The notes below the pieces were generated by a model. It was not told the origin of the DNA, did no database searches, and saw nothing but the letters and a program-made list of their open reading frames with translations. A DNA stretch of 38,677 nt from Methanoregula sp. (GTDB lineage Archaea; Halobacteriota; Methanomicrobia; Methanomicrobiales; Methanospirillaceae). Below, in pieces: positions 1 through 7,653 of the stretch. Position 1 is the stretch's first letter, and the number at the start of each line of letters is the position of its first letter. A program made the translations under genes and the position numbers. Location: positions 1-38,677 of the forward strand of contig JAUSBW010000212.1 in assembly GCA_030651815.1 (NCBI GenBank), given 5' to 3'.

Positions 1-139
1 GAGGTCGTTGCACAGACCTTTTCAATTCTACATTTGTGTTAATTGTCCTCCAAAATATCGTTGAAAATTCATCAGAACACATACCGTTTTTTGCAAATTC
101 TACTATTGGGTTAATTTTTTCGAACTGTGCAACAGCCTC
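1..139. repeat. Possible MITE or insertion-sequence end with 15-bp inverted repeats
   Basis: Positions 1-15 and 125-139 are inverted repeats matching at 13 of 15 bases (GAGG, two mismatched bases, then GTTGCACAG). The 109 bp between them is much richer in A and T than the neighbouring DNA. This looks like a short miniature element or the end of an insertion sequence, but the window begins exactly at the left repeat, so the outer boundary and any target-site duplication cannot be seen. The minus strand is also open across this stretch and to about position 205, so a coding sequence entering from the left is an alternative. Confidence 0.3.
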
Positions 140-426
140 AGTCGCCAGCCCAAAACCCCCATTTTCCCAAAACCCCCGTCGTAAAAAAAGACCCTCACAT
201 TCGCATTCCGGCAGCCTTTCCGGTACCCGGAAGGGGTAAACTATGCACCGAAAATCACCCCAAAACAAAGATCCCTGGCAGCCATTGGGTGAGGGGCTTT
301 CCAGTCGCATTTTGGCAAACAGGGCGAAATTCAGGTATATTCTCCACGCGAACTGAAACGAGCCGTTTTACGAGTTTTTCCGGACGGGTTTTTGGTAAAA
401 GAAGCCTGCTACGGGCGTATTTCCCC

Positions 427-527
427 TCAGGATCCATACCCCCTCTTTACCGGCACAACCCCCAGTACCCTCCCTCTCACCTGCCGGCCATCCCTGCCAT
501 TTCGGAAAATCATGTTACAATGGCAAC
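427..527 (-). pseudogene. Decayed HIT-family gene, 3' end (copy A)
   Basis: Read on the minus strand this stretch encodes a degraded C-terminus of a HIT (histidine triad) nucleotide hydrolase: a CHCNMI stretch where HxHxHxIP is expected, then RDG, VRG and LGVVPVKRGYGS before a TGA at 427-429. Intact HIT proteins end their catalytic domain in this order (HxHxH, IPR, GD, RGGVR, G-V-I/V-P-x-K). Key histidines are replaced and no N-terminal half is recognisable, so it is a remnant. Two more copies of the same 3' end lie at about 1356-1490 and 2197-2345. Positions 140-426 show no gene I can support. Confidence 0.5.
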
Positions 528-605
528 ACTCAAGTAGGTATCAGCCCCCACCCTGCCCCTTGTCAGGGCGACATATAAAATTCTGCAAAAAAGTAATCTA
601 TCCTT

Positions 606-953
606 TCATTCTTCCGGTTCCATCGCTTCGTACAGCGATCGGATTTCCGGCTCAAGTTCGGGAAGTTTGTGCTGGATGACATCCCAGACAATCTCATAAT
701 TGATCGCAAAATAGCCGTGAATCACCTTATCGCGGATCCCTGCCATGAACTTCCAGGGAATCCTGGAGTTCTCCTTTTTTATAGAATCCGGGATATTCTT
801 TGACGCTTCTCCAATAATCTCCAGCGCCCGGGTCACCGCATGCTCTGTTGTTTTATCCTGGGTGAGACTCGCGTAGCTGAGGGTAGGACGAAGAGAATTC
901 AGGTATTCGATCTCATCAAGAATATGCTGGAGATAAACCCGGTCATCCTTCAA
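606..953 (-). CDS. hepT: HepT-like RNase toxin (DUF86, HEPN fold)
   Basis: About 115 residues, usual for HepT. The C-terminal half carries RDKVIHGY, which is the RX4HXY catalytic motif of HEPN ribonucleases; the tyrosine is the residue that the partner MntA modifies in characterised systems. I place the start at the TTG at 953 because a strong AGGTGG ribosome-binding site lies six bases upstream and homologues begin at this point; a further-upstream frame is open to 998. It overlaps the end of mntA by 11 bases, the normal arrangement of this type VII toxin-antitoxin pair. Expected role: RNA cleavage (reported for tRNA) unless neutralised by AMPylation. Family assignment is firm; activity is inferred. 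Confidence 0.85.
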   Translation of the reverse strand: MKDDRVYLQHILDEIEYLNSLRPTLSYASLTQDKTTEHAVTRALEIIGEASKNIPDSIKKENSRIPWKFMAGIRDKVIHGYFAINYEIVWDVIQHKLPELEPEIRSLYEAMEPEE

Positions 954-1251
954 CCCAGACCACCTCGCGTTCAACCCGGGAACTGATATATTTGTCAATA
1001 CCCCCTGTTGTCAGAAGATCCACCTTCCTGCTAAAGAGATCTTCAAGAAAATACACCAGAGGCATGAAATTATCAAATGTTGCCTGACCGTCAGCAAATT
1101 CGACAAGCACATCCACATCACTGGAACGCGTCTGCTCGCTGCGGGCAAAGGACCCGAATATTCCGATTCTTTTCACACCGTACCGTGTGCGGATACCCGG
1201 TAATACATTCCGTAATTTCTGGAATACCGGACTCTTTCTCTTCCGCTGCAT
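943..1251 (-). CDS. mntA: MntA-like minimal nucleotidyltransferase antitoxin
   Basis: About 102 residues from the ATG at 1251. It contains GSFARSEQTRSSDVD, an exact GSX10DXD signature of minimal nucleotidyltransferases that bind ATP and Mg2+. In the known MntA/HepT systems this enzyme adds AMP to the HEPN toxin and silences it; the overlap with hepT supports that pairing. A strong GGAGG lies about 35 bases before the ATG, so a non-ATG start some 15-20 bases upstream is possible. A T-rich TATA-like box on the minus strand at about 1304-1313 (CTTTTTTATA) fits a promoter for the pair. Confidence 0.85.
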   Translation of the reverse strand: MQRKRKSPVFQKLRNVLPGIRTRYGVKRIGIFGSFARSEQTRSSDVDVLVEFADGQATFDNFMPLVYFLEDLFSRKVDLLTTGGIDKYISSRVEREVVWVEG

Positions 1252-1355
1252 AATACCCTGTGATGCCAGAATGGTTTCCTCCGTACCAGTTGTTAGGTGA
1301 CGGGTATAAAAAAGGGTATGGATGCCAATCCATAACAGACACTTTGCAGCAAGGG

Positions 1356-1490
1356 TCAATACCCACTCTTCCCTGGCACAATCCCCTGCACCCCACCTCG
1401 CGGATCCGGGACATCCCCTCAATCAGGAAGCACCCGTAACAATGGCCCCCCCTCAGTAACAGCCCGGCCGCCACACCGGCATTGAACCCG
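1356..1490 (-). pseudogene. Decayed HIT-family gene, 3' end (copy B)
   Basis: On the minus strand the last part reads GDVPDPRGGVQGIVPGKSGY and then TGA at 1356-1358, a textbook HIT-protein C-terminus. Upstream the reading frame is broken, with an H-C-Y-G-C stretch in another frame where the histidine triad should be and a trace of F-N-x-G-x-A-A-G before it. It lies directly between the mntA promoter region and the antitoxin/PemK pair. It shares wording and order with copies A and C, so all three derive from related genes. Confidence 0.6.
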
Positions 1491-1549
1491 GTGGCGCCCG
1501 TGCCTTTGGTACCGCAAAACTAATCTCATGAGCCAGACAACTACCCATA

Positions 1550-1738
1550 ATGACAGCGCAGGCAGCTTCGCGGGTACCAACGGATCATCCTGCAAAAAAG
1601 AACACCGCCCGGCAAAAAAAGACGGATAAGCAAGGCAAGAATGCCCTGTCCGCACTTTCAGAGTACTCCCTTTCTGAATTTCTTGAAAATGAACCTGACC
1701 TCTACTCCGTATCTGACCTGAAAGTGCGGTACAAATGA
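1550..1738 (+). CDS. Small antitoxin-like protein upstream of PemK-type toxin
   Basis: A 62-residue protein with a Lys/Gln-rich, probably disordered N-terminus (about residues 10-32) and an acidic amphipathic C-terminal stretch (SLSEFLENEPDLYSVSDL), the usual build of small type II antitoxins. Its stop overlaps the start of the downstream toxin (AAATGAAA at 1735-1738), indicating translational coupling. No family motif is recognisable, so the role is inferred from size and position. The exact start is uncertain; the first 20 residues may be non-coding. Confidence 0.6.
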   Translation: MTAQAASRVPTDHPAKKNTARQKKTDKQGKNALSALSEYSLSEFLENEPDLYSVSDLKVRYK

Positions 1739-2064
1739 AAGCAAAAATTGTTCTCGTTCATTTCCCTTTTACGGATCTTTCCGGTTCAAAGCTCCGGCCG
1801 GCACTCGTTATCCATGAAGGTGAACAGGATGTTATTGTGGCATTTATTTCTTCAAAGATCCCCTCATCCCTCCAGGAATCCGATCTGCTCATAACGACAG
1901 ATCACCCGGCATTCCGGTCAACGGGCCTGAAAATTTCTTCCGTGATAAAATTTGACAAAATTGCCACGTTGTCAAAGACACTGATCGAAGGTGAGATTGG
2001 AGAAGTTCTGCCCGGTCTCGCTGATGAATGCAATGACATCCTGTGTCACATTTTTTGGTTCTGA
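1735..2064 (+). CDS. PemK/MazF-like endoribonuclease toxin
   Basis: A 109-residue protein of the PemK/MazF type. It has the characteristic N-terminal strand order: IVLVHFPFTD (homologues have V-x-V-x-F-P/P-F-T/S-D), then a K-x-RPALVI segment at about residues 19-26, then VIVAFISSKI, which corresponds to the V-x-x-I/A-x-I-T/S-S strand, and a late SVIKFDKIATL strand. These plasmid-maintenance-type toxins cut mRNA at short sequences. It starts within the stop codon of the small upstream gene, as expected for an antitoxin-toxin pair. Confidence 0.8.
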   Translation: MKAKIVLVHFPFTDLSGSKLRPALVIHEGEQDVIVAFISSKIPSSLQESDLLITTDHPAFRSTGLKISSVIKFDKIATLSKTLIEGEIGEVLPGLADECNDILCHIFWF

Positions 2065-2196
2065 CCGGGATCCTTACTATTTACTTCCACACCTAACAGC
2101 CGCTACTCCGGATAATCCGGCCGTAGTCGGCCTGAACTAAAAAAATATTCCTGCGAAATACCCTGGATGCGAACCCAGAAGAGTGTTACCCCCCCT

Positions 2197-2458
2197 TCAA
2201 TACCCATTCTTCCCCATCACAACCCCGCGTAATCCCACCCCGGGGCTCTTTGACATCCCCGACATATCGCGGGATCACATGACAATGACAATGCATCACC
2301 GTCTGCCCGGCCGCCCCACCGTCATTGAACCCCATGAGGACATGTGGTACAGGCACAGTTCCTGATCCTTTTGCAACATCTTCAAAGTCACGGGATTTGA
2401 CATTCTTTGATCTGCTTTTTTTAATCTGTGCCATGACATCCCGATCCGCAAAGGACAT
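2197..2458 (-). pseudogene. Decayed HIT-family gene, 3' end (copy C)
   Basis: The best-preserved HIT remnant. On the minus strand it reads GFNDGGAAGQTVMHCHCHVI then PRYVGDVKEPRG. The catalytic H-x-H-x-H triad (HCHCH) and the preceding N-x-G-x-x-A-G-Q-T-V are intact. After PRG the frame shifts by one; in the new frame GLRGVVMGKNGY follows and ends at TGA (2197-2199), matching the family terminus. Residues before the N-D-G segment do not resemble the N-terminal half of a HIT protein, which suggests an internal deletion. HIT enzymes hydrolyse nucleoside phosphoramidates, AMP-lysine or ApnA; this copy cannot make a complete enzyme. Confidence 0.65.
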
Positions 2459-2539
2459 CGATAGTGCGGTTCATGGAATCATATCCATCTTTGGATATGG
2501 TCACCCATTCTGTTCCGGGCCCGCATCTCACACCCTATC

Positions 2540-2903
2540 GTGCGGGAGGCCAAAATTTTTGCAACACTGCTTGAACTCTCGCCGCTCATCACTGCAGAGC
2601 AAAGTGAACTCATGCGGATGATTCTCTTTGGCAGTTATGCGGTGGGAGAGGATTCTGATAAAAGCGATATCGAACTCTACATGGAAACCACCGATAGTCA
2701 TGCAGCAAAGACCCTGATATCGCGCTTATGAGCCTGGTGTATCGCGGAAAATTTCTCCGATTATTGTCTCACCGTATGAGGCTGTGCAGATCCGGACACC
2801 TGACCGCCCACTGTTCGAGCGGATACAAAGTGAAAAGATCCTCGTGGGTGAGCAGCAATGGGTTGCGGATTTAAAAAAAGAAAATGAGATTGATTCCAGA
2901 AAT
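2540..2903 (+). pseudogene. Frameshifted nucleotidyltransferase-fold gene remnant
   Basis: Residues from 2540 (GTG) read LMRMILFGSYAVGEDSDKSD then IELYM, a nucleotidyltransferase G-S-x10-D-x-E motif. The frame stops at 2729-2731. In another frame the protein clearly continues from about 2720 (YEPGVSRKISPIIVSPYEA, then RPLFERIQSEKILVG), the usual tail of archaeal HTH-linked nucleotidyltransferases. One frameshift near 2718-2728 explains the break. The remnant runs into the 3' end of the convergent gene at 2903. It may be a degraded antitoxin-type transferase, in keeping with the toxin-antitoxin-rich neighbourhood. Confidence 0.55.
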
Positions 2904-3889
2904 TACCCACACCCGCCACTCACCGCAGTCCCCGGCACTGAGGGAAGTATGGTGGAGCACTCAGCCGGAGCGGTCACGAAACGATCGCAGATTGCCTGCT
3001 TATATGCATCAGGTGTCCGCGTTCCACGATACTCCTGCCCGTTGATGATGAGGGTTGGAGATGAACTTGCCCCGTACTTATTCGAAAGTGCCTCATCTGC
3101 TCTGAGCAGGGCCAATCCTTCTTCTCCGCTGGCACAGGTTTCGATACTCCTGGCATCAATTCCGATTGCCGCAGTGACATTTCCCCGGCAGGCATCCAGC
3201 AGAGCTGCATTCTGGTATTGCGGATAACACGCATCATTGAACTTTCCTAAATACTCCCAGAATTTTTCCGGGTTCTTTTTGAGTATGCAGATCTGGCGCA
3301 GGTCTTCTTTTGCCTCAGGCATTCCATGCAATGACTGGACAGACGCAACAGTAGTCCCGGTAGTGGTTGTGAGATACCTCACATGAATATCTGCTTTTGA
3401 ACCGAGCAGTGAAGCGACCGGCTTCATCACATTCTCGGCATATGTGCCACCCGGACAGAAGGCCATCACGTAAAGATCTACTACCGGGCGCTCCGTTTTT
3501 ATGGGAGCAGCAGCAGGTTGTGCCGGAGCGGTCCCGCTTACTCCCGCCTTGGCGTTCATATCAATGCTGTTGGTAAACAGGGATGAACAGTCCCGCGTTG
3601 TGTAGAGTGTCATACCCCGGCCCAGGTACGTGATCTTCATTTCATACATACCCCGGTTTTCTGTAACGGAGGTGAGCGAGGCGGATGTACCGGGAGAAAC
3701 AAGATTGTTATTGATATAGGTGAGGGTTTTTTCAGCGCAAGACTGCGCGGGTACAACTGCACCCTGGGTCGGCATATTTTGCGTAACACCGGCAACAAGC
3801 AGGATCACGATTACCACTGCGATGCCTATAATGGCTACGAGCGTCCCTTTACTGAAAAAAGATTGCTTTTGTGTCTTTCCTGCTTTCAA
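2903..3889 (-). CDS. Membrane-anchored DsbA/GILT-like thioredoxin-fold protein
   Basis: 328 residues. A single membrane segment at about residues 16-36 follows a basic N-terminus, so the rest should face outside. Residues 49-110 form a small domain with two cysteines (C51, C101); a Pro/Ala-rich linker follows. From about 135 comes a thioredoxin-like domain: VDLYVMAFCPGGTYAENVM, then a helical insert with CILKKNPEKFWEYL and C-Y-P, and SSSPTLIINGQEYRG, the strand with the cis-proline and the N-G turn. The active-site position is C145-P-G-G, so the second cysteine of CxxC is missing and a classic two-cysteine redox centre is not possible there. It ends with a GGCG tail. Likely a thiol or quality-control protein of the cell surface; substrate unknown. 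Confidence 0.75.
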   Translation of the reverse strand: MKAGKTQKQSFFSKGTLVAIIGIAVVIVILLVAGVTQNMPTQGAVVPAQSCAEKTLTYINNNLVSPGTSASLTSVTENRGMYEMKITYLGRGMTLYTTRDCSSLFTNSIDMNAKAGVSGTAPAQPAAAPIKTERPVVDLYVMAFCPGGTYAENVMKPVASLLGSKADIHVRYLTTTTGTTVASVQSLHGMPEAKEDLRQICILKKNPEKFWEYLGKFNDACYPQYQNAALLDACRGNVTAAIGIDARSIETCASGEEGLALLRADEALSNKYGASSSPTLIINGQEYRGTRTPDAYKQAICDRFVTAPAECSTILPSVPGTAVSGGCG

Positions 3890-4147
3890 ACTGCCCTTTT
3901 CGGGCGCAGTCGTTTCCAGATTATTGTCGTACGTCAGAAAACACCTGAATAATATTCATAATTTAATCCTGAAAAACTGTTCCTTTTTTCTCATCAGGAA
4001 TTATGAGAAGGAATGGCAGTCGGGTCGCGCAGGATCGTTGATTGAAGCCACCCATGCGAACTATTACCCGGGAATTTTTGGGTGTCATCTTTTTCACCAA
4101 TTCGTCAACTGTGTCAGGAACCCCGGAAATGAGCAGCGACCAGGAAT

Positions 4148-4178
4148 TCATATATTCCAGATATAGAATATTATACAT
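4148..4178 (+). promoter_or_regulatory. padR promoter and candidate PadR operator
   Basis: ATATTC at 4152-4157 and GAATAT at 4166-4171 form an inverted repeat with an 8-base spacer directly before the padR ATG at 4179. The A/T-rich CATATATT at 4149-4156 sits about 25 bases before the ATG and could be the TATA box of a leaderless transcript, since no Shine-Dalgarno sequence is visible. An operator overlapping the TATA box would allow PadR to repress its own operon. This is inference from position. Confidence 0.4.
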
Positions 4179-4748
4179 ATGGAACAATCGGATCCCATTA
4201 TCAATGAGCGGGAGGCTGCAGTCCTCGGGCTCCTGTGCGAAAGCCCGCTCTACGGGTATACCATAGAAAAAATTATTGAAGAACGGGGAATGCGTCACTG
4301 GACTGATATTGGGTTCTCCTCTATCTACTATGTCCTCAAACGGCTTGAGGCAAAAATGCTGATCACCAGTTCCTGCGAACAGCAGGAGGACAAACCCTCA
4401 CGCAAGGTATACACGATCACTGAAGCCGGACTCGATATGATGAAGTGCACTGTGCGATCGCTTCTCACCTTGTATACAAGGATCAGTTCACCATTTGATC
4501 TCGGCATTGCCCATCTTCCGCTCATTCCGGAACAGGAAACTGTGGCATGCCTGCGAGAGCGTCTGGCAGGGCTTGACAAAATGATCGAACATGTCAGGCA
4601 GATCCGTGAGCAGAAAGCGGATGAGAAACGCCCCTTCTATGTGCTTGCACTCTTTGACCGCACGCTTGCGCATCTTGATTGCGAGAAAAAATGGGTCCGG
4701 AAATTTATAGGGGAGGTGGAACAGCATGGCAGCACAACCACTCTCTGA
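4179..4748 (+). CDS. PadR-family transcriptional regulator
   Basis: 189 residues. The N-terminal winged-helix domain (about 10-90) has the PadR signature: VLGLLCESPLYGYTIEKII, then FSSIYYVLKRLEAKMLI and a R-K-V-Y-x-I-T wing. The C-terminal half is helical, as in the Vir-like dimerisation domain, ending in the D-R-T-L-A-H-L region. It overlaps the ABC transporter ATPase gene by 23 bases, so it probably controls the exporter and responds to the exported compound, a common arrangement for PadR regulators and drug-type ABC exporters. Its ligand cannot be deduced. Confidence 0.85.
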   Translation: MEQSDPIINEREAAVLGLLCESPLYGYTIEKIIEERGMRHWTDIGFSSIYYVLKRLEAKMLITSSCEQQEDKPSRKVYTITEAGLDMMKCTVRSLLTLYTRISSPFDLGIAHLPLIPEQETVACLRERLAGLDKMIEHVRQIREQKADEKRPFYVLALFDRTLAHLDCEKKWVRKFIGEVEQHGSTTTL

Positions 4749-5733
4749 AAAGGAAGCAATTATCACGGTAGAAAATCTTGAATACGCGTATGGCGACTTC
4801 AAGGCAGTTGATGGAATCAGTTTCACTGTAAAAAAAGGTGAGATCTTCTCGTTCCTTGGGCCAAACGGTGCCGGCAAGAGCACTGCGATCAACGTGCTCA
4901 TCACGCTGCTCGCACTGCAAAAAGGTAAAGCGAGTGTGGCCGGTTATGATGTGACAAAAGATCCCCAGAAGGTCCGGGAATCGATTGGCATCGTCTTCCA
5001 GGAGATCACCCTTGACCGGGACATGACCGTATGGGAAAGTCTTGAGTTCCATGGAAAACTCTACTCCATGTCCCACACTGATCGCAGGAAGCGAATAGAA
5101 GAACTCTTAACCCTCGTCCAGCTCGAAAGCAAACGGGATGTCAGGACCAAAAACTTAAGCGGAGGTATGAAACGCAGGTTAGAGATTGCCCGGGGATTGA
5201 TGACACGCCCGAAAGTGCTCTTTTTGGATGAACCGACAATCGGACTCGATCCGCAGACCCGGATGCGCATGTGGGATTATATCAAGGATGTGAACAAGGA
5301 AGGCACGACGATCTTTTTAACAACGCATTACATGGATGAGGCAGACCAGCTCTCTGACCAGATCAGCATCATCGACAATGGTAAGATCATCATCTCCGGC
5401 ACTTCATGGCAGCTGAAAAACACCCTTGGGCAGGATATCATCTACTTAGAGGCCAGCAATAACGATGCTGCTATTCGACTGCTCCGCAATCTTCCGTCTG
5501 TTAAGGATATCACCACAAAAACCCGGGGATTCCTGGTCAGTGTTCATGAAGACGGGACAAAAGTACTCCCCATAATAATGGAACGTTTACACGAGGCCGG
5601 GATCCGCATCGATACGGTAAATCTTAAAAAACCATCCATGGATGATGTGTTTGTCTATTATACAGGAAAAGAGATCCGTGACGAACAGCCCGGGAAGAGC
5701 GGGTTTTTATCACTTCGTCCGGGAGGTCATTGA
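4726..5733 (+). CDS. ABC exporter ATP-binding protein, DrrA type
   Basis: 335 residues. Walker A GPNGAGKST (about 45-53), the signature LSGGMKRRLEIARG, Walker B KVLFLDEPTIGLD and a TTHYMDEA switch histidine are all intact. The C-terminal extension of about 100 residues is typical of the daunorubicin-resistance (DrrA) subgroup. A strong GGGGAGG site lies before the ATG inside the end of padR. It powers the permease encoded directly downstream; together they would export a lipid-like or drug-like substrate across the cytoplasmic membrane. The substrate is unknown. Confidence 0.9.
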   Translation: MAAQPLSEKEAIITVENLEYAYGDFKAVDGISFTVKKGEIFSFLGPNGAGKSTAINVLITLLALQKGKASVAGYDVTKDPQKVRESIGIVFQEITLDRDMTVWESLEFHGKLYSMSHTDRRKRIEELLTLVQLESKRDVRTKNLSGGMKRRLEIARGLMTRPKVLFLDEPTIGLDPQTRMRMWDYIKDVNKEGTTIFLTTHYMDEADQLSDQISIIDNGKIIISGTSWQLKNTLGQDIIYLEASNNDAAIRLLRNLPSVKDITTKTRGFLVSVHEDGTKVLPIIMERLHEAGIRIDTVNLKKPSMDDVFVYYTGKEIRDEQPGKSGFLSLRPGGH

Positions 5734-5734
5734 G

Positions 5735-6571
5735 ATGAATTACGGGTTTGCAAATATCTACTGGCGGGATATGATCCGGTTTGTCCGGTTCAGGACCATG
5801 CTGATCTCATCGCTCCTCCAGCCTGCACTCTGGCTTGCGTTCTTTGGAATTGCCATGTCGAGCAGTTTTGATTCGCTGATGAGCGGTATGCCGGTTCCCC
5901 CAGGAGCGCATGCTGTCGGGTATCTCACGTTCATGGCAGCCGGGATCATTGCGATGACTACGTTGTTCACGAGCCTTTTTGGGGGCATGATCATCCTCTT
6001 TGACAAGAACTGGGGACTCATGCGGGAGATTCTGGCAAGTCCTATGCCCCGGGATCACGTGATCATCGGTATTGGACTTTCGGGTATGACAAAATCGTTT
6101 ATCCAGGCGATCATCATCATGGTATTTGGCATCCTTATCGGGGCAGGATTCTTTGTCGGGTACGGCGCTGTGCAGATCGTAATTGCGGTTCTGGGCATTC
6201 TCACATTTGTCGCCATATTTGCGCTGGGATTCCTTTTTCTCTCGGCAGGAATTGCTATTTCCATGGAGACACCCGAAGGGATGCAGGGCATCATGACACT
6301 GCTCACCATGCCGATATTCTTTGCAAGCAATGCCCTGTATCCGCTCGATGCTTTCCCGGAATTTTTAAAGGTGCTCTCGACTTACAATCCGATGACACTC
6401 CTCATCAACGGGATACGCTATTTTGCTATCGGCGATGATTTTGTGGCGCTCGGCAAGCATTACATCTATACAACAGGCGACATCGTGCTCTCGTTTGCCG
6501 GTCTTGTCGTCTTTGCATTGATTATGTATGTATTTGCCCGCTGGCGGTTCGACAAAGCGGTAGTGACTTAA
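5735..6571 (+). CDS. ABC-2 type permease, DrrB type
   Basis: 278 residues from the ATG at 5735, one base after the ATPase stop, with GGGAGG at 5721-5726 as ribosome-binding site. It has about six hydrophobic segments and the ABC-2 features: an N-terminal amphipathic stretch (YWRDMIRFVRFRT), a coupling region (NWGLMREILASPMPR) and the F-F-A-S-N-A-L-Y-P-L motif before the last segments. A frame open from 5642 would run through the ATPase tail and is not needed. It forms a homodimeric channel with the ATPase above. An A/T-rich run follows the stop (6571-6590) and may end the transcript. Confidence 0.9.
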   Translation: MNYGFANIYWRDMIRFVRFRTMLISSLLQPALWLAFFGIAMSSSFDSLMSGMPVPPGAHAVGYLTFMAAGIIAMTTLFTSLFGGMIILFDKNWGLMREILASPMPRDHVIIGIGLSGMTKSFIQAIIIMVFGILIGAGFFVGYGAVQIVIAVLGILTFVAIFALGFLFLSAGIAISMETPEGMQGIMTLLTMPIFFASNALYPLDAFPEFLKVLSTYNPMTLLINGIRYFAIGDDFVALGKHYIYTTGDIVLSFAGLVVFALIMYVFARWRFDKAVVT

Positions 6572-6946
6572 AAAAAATTTTTAAAAACAGACCGGTAAAT
6601 AAATAACCCTTTTTATCTTACAGATCCTTTGAAAAAATATCCGGTTCATGCCGGTGTATCTGCTCATTCAAAACTGATCCACCATACTCCTGAACACGGG
6701 AGTTGGCTCAATATTGCCAAAATCGAATTGAGTGCTCTAACCCGGCAATGTCTGGATAGATGATTGGGTAACCTAACCTTGCTTGTGCAGGAGACAAAAA
6801 AGTAAAAAACTTTCAGGAATCACAGCCATAAACCGGTCGACTGGCAGTTTACTACAGAAAACGCCCGGATTAAGTTAAAACAACTCTATCCCAATTTTAA
6901 TTGCTCCACTCCACGGGTATGATTCTGACCCGGAACATAAAAAAAA
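6572..6946. other. Intergenic region without recognisable gene
   Basis: 375 bases between the ABC permease and the MFS remnant. The start has runs of A and T (AAAAAAATTTTTAAAAA at about 6570-6586) that may act as a terminator for the exporter operon. I see no coding frame with family resemblance, no tRNA-like fold and no clear repeat in the remainder. Confidence 0.5.
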
Positions 6947-7276
6947 TCAGGTTATTGGTTTTGGGGGTTTCATCAGGGTGAATGCAATGACCATCCCGAC
7001 CACTGCAAGACCGAGCACATAGGGAAATACCCCGATATAGGACCCTGTCGACGTCTTGATGAACCCTGCCAGCTGCGGTCCGGCAATCGCGCCGGCACCA
7101 TATGCAAGGAAGACGACCCCGTAACACCTCGGGTAGTCGCAGGTGCCAAAATAACTGCCGGTGGTTGTCGGTGCAATGGCCAGCCAGCCTCCGAGACATC
7201 CCCAGAGTATGGCAAAGGCAAGGATGTACACCGGTACAATCGTGATCTGCCACATCAGCAGCGAGGCCAGAGATAT
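6947..7276 (-). pseudogene. C-terminal fragment of an MFS transporter (oxalate/formate antiporter-like)
   Basis: About 102 residues from an internal ATG. They match the last three or four membrane segments of OFA-family MFS carriers: GGWLAIAPTTTGSYFGT, then YGVVFLAYGAGAIAGPQLAG, and a final hydrophobic helix ending K-P-P-K-P. The family normally has about 400 residues and 12 membrane segments. Upstream the frame stays open but loses all resemblance, so the first eight or nine helices are missing. A transport function is very unlikely. Confidence 0.7.
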
Positions 7277-7653
7277 TGGATTGATGATAATAAAAAAGAA
7301 ATGGAATGTTTGGGAATCATTGTGCGATCTTATTGGGCTGTCCTTATAATCGTGATACCCAGGTTTTTTTAAAGGATTGAAGCCTTTGCCGGTAAGAGGG
7401 AAAAAAAATTCGTTAAACTTGAGCTGCTTCCGTTACTTTTTCCTCTTTCCTGATATCCTTGACAATATCATGAAATACCCAAATATATAAACCAAAAAGA
7501 ATGGACATACAAATAAGATTATATATACTGGTGAAGTCGCTCAACAATATAAAAAATTGGTGCAATTATCGATAGCAAAATTATATTTACTGCCGTAATT
7601 GCAACGTCATCGCTTAATTCAAATGCATCTTTTTTTCAGCATTTTTTCCATAA
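7277..7653. other. Gene-poor stretch with a possible 32-codon membrane peptide
   Basis: 377 bases between the MFS remnant and actP. On the minus strand an ATG at 7508 opens a 32-codon frame to TAA at 7413-7415. Its product begins MSILFGLYIWVFHDIVKDI and ends in KEEKVTEAAQV, that is, one hydrophobic segment and a charged tail; the frame is open further upstream without an ATG. It could be the tail of a lost membrane protein or chance. Nothing else in the stretch is recognisable. Confidence 0.3.

Noticed and set aside
36-537. Plus-strand open frames in the first 540 bases
   Set aside because: Compositionally biased, Pro/Ser/Arg-rich products without resemblance to proteins; the HIT remnant on the other strand explains part of the stretch.
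6572-6946. Search for a tRNA or small RNA in the gap after the ABC exporter
   Set aside because: No cloverleaf arms, CCA end or conserved T-loop sequence could be found by reading.
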